Virus record (IMG/VR): IMGVR_UViG_3300035698_006545
Span: 1 to 40,975 of that record
Reading direction: 5' to 3' (one strand)
DNA length: 40,975 bases
Source of the DNA: a virus
In this document: piece after piece, positions 39,302 to 40,975 of the stretch
How the letters are laid out: each line of letters begins with the position of its first letter
How positions within the stretch are numbered: position 1 is the stretch's first letter
Position numbers and translations under genes: made by a program
Notes under the pieces: model-generated
The model's database searches: none
What the model saw: the letters and a program-made list of their open reading frames with translations, nothing else
Told to the model about the DNA's origin: nothing

Positions 39302-39583
39302 ATGAGCAACCAACATCTTGAGAACTTGGTGGAGATCCACCAGAACAACAGCGATCTGAGCTTGGACGACTTGGCACGGATTGCCGATGTATCGCGGCAG
39401 GAAGCGTATGACGTACTGCAGGCTCACTACTCTACTCGTGGGCGCGGTGCACCTGCCCACGTTGGGGAGCCAATAGAGAGTGTCTGCGAAGCAGCACTGC
39501 AGCAATCAGTCGAGGCACTGGGCCTGGACTATGGGACAGCAACCGGTGCTGAAGTGGTAGCAGCTATAAGGAAGCAGTCATGA
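39302..39583 (+). CDS. Small early protein with helix-turn-helix-like N-terminus, 93 aa
   Basis: Residues 17-45 (SDLSLDDLARIADVSRQEAY) resemble a helix-turn-helix in which LARIADVS is the first helix and turn. The C-terminal part is a small helical domain ending EVVAAIRKQS. It is the first gene after the divergent control region, so a regulator acting on the GGAGCACA repeats is a reasonable guess. The next small ORF starts inside its stop (ATGA at 39580-39583). Fold and role are inferred. Confidence 0.6.
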   Translation: MSNQHLENLVEIHQNNSDLSLDDLARIADVSRQEAYDVLQAHYSTRGRGAPAHVGEPIESVCEAALQQSVEALGLDYGTATGAEVVAAIRKQS

Positions 39584-39645
39584 GCACTCACACTAAGAAT
39601 CACTTGATCAGCATTTCGTTGATCCTACTACTACTAGTCATTTAG
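39580..39645 (+). CDS. 21-residue hydrophobic micropeptide
   Basis: The frame MSTHTKNHLISISLILLLLV-I starts by ATGA overlap with the previous gene and ends at TAG 39643-39645. It has a short polar head and a run of about 12 hydrophobic residues including four consecutive Leu, long enough to insert partly in a membrane. It may be a real micropeptide or only a coupling frame that carries ribosomes toward the GGAG site of the next gene. Confidence 0.4.
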   Translation: MSTHTKNHLISISLILLLLVI

Positions 39646-39657
39646 GAGAGCACGGTC

Positions 39658-39831
39658 ATGGACAATTTCACAGCAACAGGTTTGGCAGAGGGCTTCATCG
39701 AAGCTGACAGCGAAGAGCAGGTCATTGAAGCATGGCAGCACCTGCACACTACCGGGCTTGCGTACCAGCTGCAGGGCTTCTTTGGACGCACAGCTCAACA
39801 ACTAATCGAACAGGGAGTAATAGAGGCATGA
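39658..39831 (+). CDS. Small conserved phage protein, 57 aa
   Basis: GLAEGFIEADSEEQVIEAW is followed by HLHTTGLAYQLQGFFGRTAQ and QLIEQGVIEA. Short phage proteins with the same AWxxLxxTGLxxxLQGxFGRTAxxLIExG pattern are widespread near early genes; function unknown. GGAG lies about ten bases upstream. Its last 44 bases are repeated almost exactly at 40071-40114. The stop overlaps the next ATG (ATGA at 39828). Confidence 0.72.
   Translation: MDNFTATGLAEGFIEADSEEQVIEAWQHLHTTGLAYQLQGFFGRTAQQLIEQGVIEA
39788..39831 (+). repeat. Direct repeat copy 1 (44 bp)
   Basis: The sequence from GCACAGCTCAACAACTAATC to the ATGA junction matches 40071-40114 with one mismatch (GAGGC versus GAAGC). It encodes the C-terminus AQQLIEQGVIEA and contains the ribosome site GGGAG of the following gene. 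Confidence 0.92.
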
Positions 39832-40070
39832 ATATAGAAACTCGGCAAAGAAGTTTAATTAACACCGACCCACAACGTAGGTGCTACAACGGGTGTCACT
39901 ACAGTAGTGAACTTGTGTGGACACCATGGGTGGTGTTGGAATATAACGTGCCCCCAGAAAGGGAAGACCAAAGGCTTGTTTTCTGGCGAGAGCTAAACGA
40001 CTACGCGGTTAGTGAACGCGGTGAAAGTGCCAGGAGAGAGCATCGCGTAGCGGGAGAGGTGACAGCATGA
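39828..40070 (+). CDS. Small conserved phage protein, 80 aa
   Basis: The ATG at 39828 overlaps the upstream stop; the longer in-frame reading to 39732 lies inside the previous gene. RRCYNGCHYSSELVWTPW and FWRELNDYAVSERG are the recognisable blocks, with two Cys and a His that could bind metal. Similar small proteins occur in other phage early regions; no function is known. It ends in EVTA with the AGGTGACAGCATGAGCA junction sequence. Confidence 0.72.
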   Translation: MNIETRQRSLINTDPQRRCYNGCHYSSELVWTPWVVLEYNVPPEREDQRLVFWRELNDYAVSERGESARREHRVAGEVTA

Positions 40071-40073
40071 GCA
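40057..40073 (+). repeat. Gene-junction repeat AGGTGACAGCATGAGCA, copy 1
   Basis: Identical 17-base sequences occur at 40057-40073, 40313-40329 and 40516-40532. Each spans a stop/start overlap: it encodes the last residues VTA of one gene, the AGGTGA ribosome site, and Met-Ser of the next. Confidence 0.92.
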
Positions 40074-40114
40074 CAGCTCAACAACTAATCGAACAGGGAG
40101 TAATAGAAGCATGA
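40067..40114 (+). CDS. 15-codon coupling mini-ORF, a duplicated gene end
   Basis: MSTAQQLIEQGVIEA starts by ATGA overlap with the preceding gene and stops by ATGA overlap with the next. Codons 3-15 duplicate the end of the 57-residue gene. It is likely a leftover that delivers ribosomes to the next start through its internal GGGAG site, rather than a functional peptide. Confidence 0.5.
   Translation: MSTAQQLIEQGVIEA
40071..40114 (+). repeat. Direct repeat copy 2 (44 bp)
   Basis: Second copy of the 39788-39831 sequence, one mismatch, 283 bases downstream. It replaces the usual direct join between the 80- and 71-residue genes. Confidence 0.92.
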
Positions 40115-40326
40115 GACTAACAGTCGTAAACCTAAGAAGGGATCGCAAGTTCAAGGTGCGATACTACTGGGACGGTGAGCCGAACATGTTCGGTGGTCAC
40201 TATCCGGGCACAGCGATCACCAAGATCCTGACAGCCGAGCAGCTCGACGCTGAGATACTGCGCTGCATCGAGAAGGGACATCTGATAGTTAACGAGTCGA
40301 TCGCACGACTGAAGGTGACAGCATGA
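40111..40326 (+). CDS. Hypothetical small protein, 71 aa
   Basis: I do not recognise this protein. It begins RLTVVNLRRDRKFKVRYYWD, has FGGHYPGTAITKIL and an Asp/Glu helix, and ends LKVTA. It is basic at the start and acidic in the middle. ATGA overlaps join both ends; the downstream junction is the AGGTGACAGCATGAGCA repeat. Confidence 0.65.
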   Translation: MRLTVVNLRRDRKFKVRYYWDGEPNMFGGHYPGTAITKILTAEQLDAEILRCIEKGHLIVNESIARLKVTA

Positions 40327-40329
40327 GCA
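40313..40329 (+). repeat. Gene-junction repeat, copy 2
   Basis: Identical to 40057-40073; joins the 71- and 68-residue genes. Confidence 0.92.
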
Positions 40330-40529
40330 CAGATTCAGCAGCAATGACATCTAGGCCCGGTGTTGAGCTAATCGCAACATTTCCTGAAGGCACCACTGTT
40401 GTCGGCATAGTCAACTTCAAAGATCAGGTTATCGTGGCAACCAGCAATGGTGTCTATGAGTTGGTGGACGATGGTGTTTACGGTCACACTAAGGTATTGA
40501 AACTAATCGAAATGGAGGTGACAGCATGA
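40323..40529 (+). CDS. Hypothetical small protein, 68 aa
   Basis: This small beta-rich protein (GVELIATFPEGTTVVGIVNF and QVIVATSNGVYELVDDG) looks like part of a propeller-type blade or small barrel. I know no function. It is coupled on both sides by ATGA overlaps with the repeated junction sequence, ending in EVTA. Confidence 0.65.
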   Translation: MSTDSAAMTSRPGVELIATFPEGTTVVGIVNFKDQVIVATSNGVYELVDDGVYGHTKVLKLIEMEVTA

Positions 40530-40532
40530 GCA
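40516..40532 (+). repeat. Gene-junction repeat, copy 3
   Basis: Identical to 40057-40073; joins the 68-residue gene to the YopX-like gene. Confidence 0.92.
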
Positions 40533-40975
40533 GGCCACTGAAGTTCAAAGCGGTTGTCAGGAAGGCGGTCGGTGGACTACACGTTGGTGAGTGGGTTCAT
40601 TTTGGGATTTTCAATGCACCGGCGATGGGTGTTATTGATTTGGACACACTGGTTCAATTCACCGGCCTCTACGATGTCAACAAGGTTGAGATCTACGAGG
40701 GTGATATTGTTATGGTGATCAACTACCTTAACGGCAAACCTTGGGAGGGTCATATCCATCCTTGTGAGGTTCGGTTTACTTGCGGGCGATTCGATCTCAA
40801 GAATGCATGGAGCGGCGAGACATTGAGTGACAGCTCAGTTGAAGTCATCGGTAACATCCACGAGGAATCCGGAGCTATTGAAATGAACCCACAACTGATC
40901 CACCTTTATAAGATGCGCCGAGCTGAGCAGCGTACACCTGGTTGGTACGAGAGCTTCGGCAGGGGGCAGCATGCA
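40526..40975 (+). CDS. YopX-like protein, open at the right window edge
   Basis: The 150 codons from the ATG at 40526 contain no stop. LVQFTGLYDVNKVEIYEGDI matches the core of the YopX family (xTGLxDxNGxxIYEGDIV), small phage proteins of unknown function common in accessory regions. A later VEVIGNIHE fits the family's usual end. The extra Arg/Gln-rich tail runs off the edge and is probably completed by the open frame at 1-102. Family call is good; the complete length depends on circular closure. Confidence 0.78.
   Translation, partial: MSRPLKFKAVVRKAVGGLHVGEWVHFGIFNAPAMGVIDLDTLVQFTGLYDVNKVEIYEGDIVMVINYLNGKPWEGHIHPCEVRFTCGRFDLKNAWSGETLSDSSVEVIGNIHEESGAIEMNPQLIHLYKMRRAEQRTPGWYESFGRGQHA

Noticed and set aside
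1-40975. Temperate lifestyle module (integrase, attachment site, CI-like repressor)
   Set aside because: No tyrosine or serine recombinase motif and no convincing full repressor were found; the small ribbon-helix-helix and helix-turn-helix proteins alone do not support lysogeny.

Overview
The window reads as an essentially complete genome of a short-tailed (podovirus) double-stranded DNA phage of a Gram-negative bacterium. The virion genes match the BPP-1/Bcep22 type of architecture: small and large terminase, a T7-like portal, a Bbp19-like protein, scaffold, a BPP-1-type major capsid protein, Bbp16-like cement, a capsid-staple-like protein, T7-like adaptor and nozzle, three internal virion proteins (one of about 2800 residues), and fibre plus fibre chaperone. 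A lipobox lipoprotein and the T7-type tail point to a Gram-negative host. No RNA polymerase, integrase, repressor or reverse transcriptase was recognised. The last gene is open at the right edge and the first 102 bases are open in the continuing frame, so the window is probably a circularly closed contig cut inside a YopX-like gene.

Layout. (1) Right end wrapping to the left end, 39302 to 40975 then 1 to 1077, plus strand: a chain of very small genes, most joined by ATGA stop/start overlaps, behind a sigma70-like promoter, ending with an SNase-like nuclease. (2) 914-4713, minus strand: primase-helicase, a DUF5675 protein, a DUF1353-like protein and a lipoprotein. (3) 4714-4971: divergent control region. 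(4) 4972-13329, plus strand: replication operon with a ribbon-helix-helix protein, DUF2800 nuclease, DUF2815 ssDNA-binding protein, a structured tRNA-like RNA element, an Acb2/Tad1-like anti-CBASS candidate, family-B-like DNA polymerase, VRR-NUC nuclease and SNF2-type helicase. (5) 13334-38766, minus strand: the virion operon, read from small terminase at its right end to the fibre chaperone at its left end. (6) 38767-39301: divergent control region with six copies of an 8-bp motif in both orientations.

The most striking feature is in the helicase gene. It is interrupted by a 314-codon intein with recognisable splicing blocks A, B, F and G. The middle of the intein is overprinted, in the +1 frame and with its own start and ribosome binding site, by a complete HNH-type homing endonuclease gene. 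The intein frame stays free of stops across the whole overlap, so about 650 bases are open in two frames. Other notable points: a cloverleaf-like RNA ending in CCA but without an anticodon arm or T-loop; a duplicated stop/start coupling cassette among the small genes; a predicted seven-bladed propeller at the fibre tip; and a giant polyvalent ejected protein.

Inference on how it works together: divergent promoters near 4.9 kb and 39.2 kb drive replication and accessory genes. The PD-(D/E)XK nucleases, SSB, polymerase, helicase and primase replicate and process DNA. The Acb2-like protein may protect against CBASS. The minus-strand virion operon builds the head and tail. The lysis system is unconventional and only partly identified.
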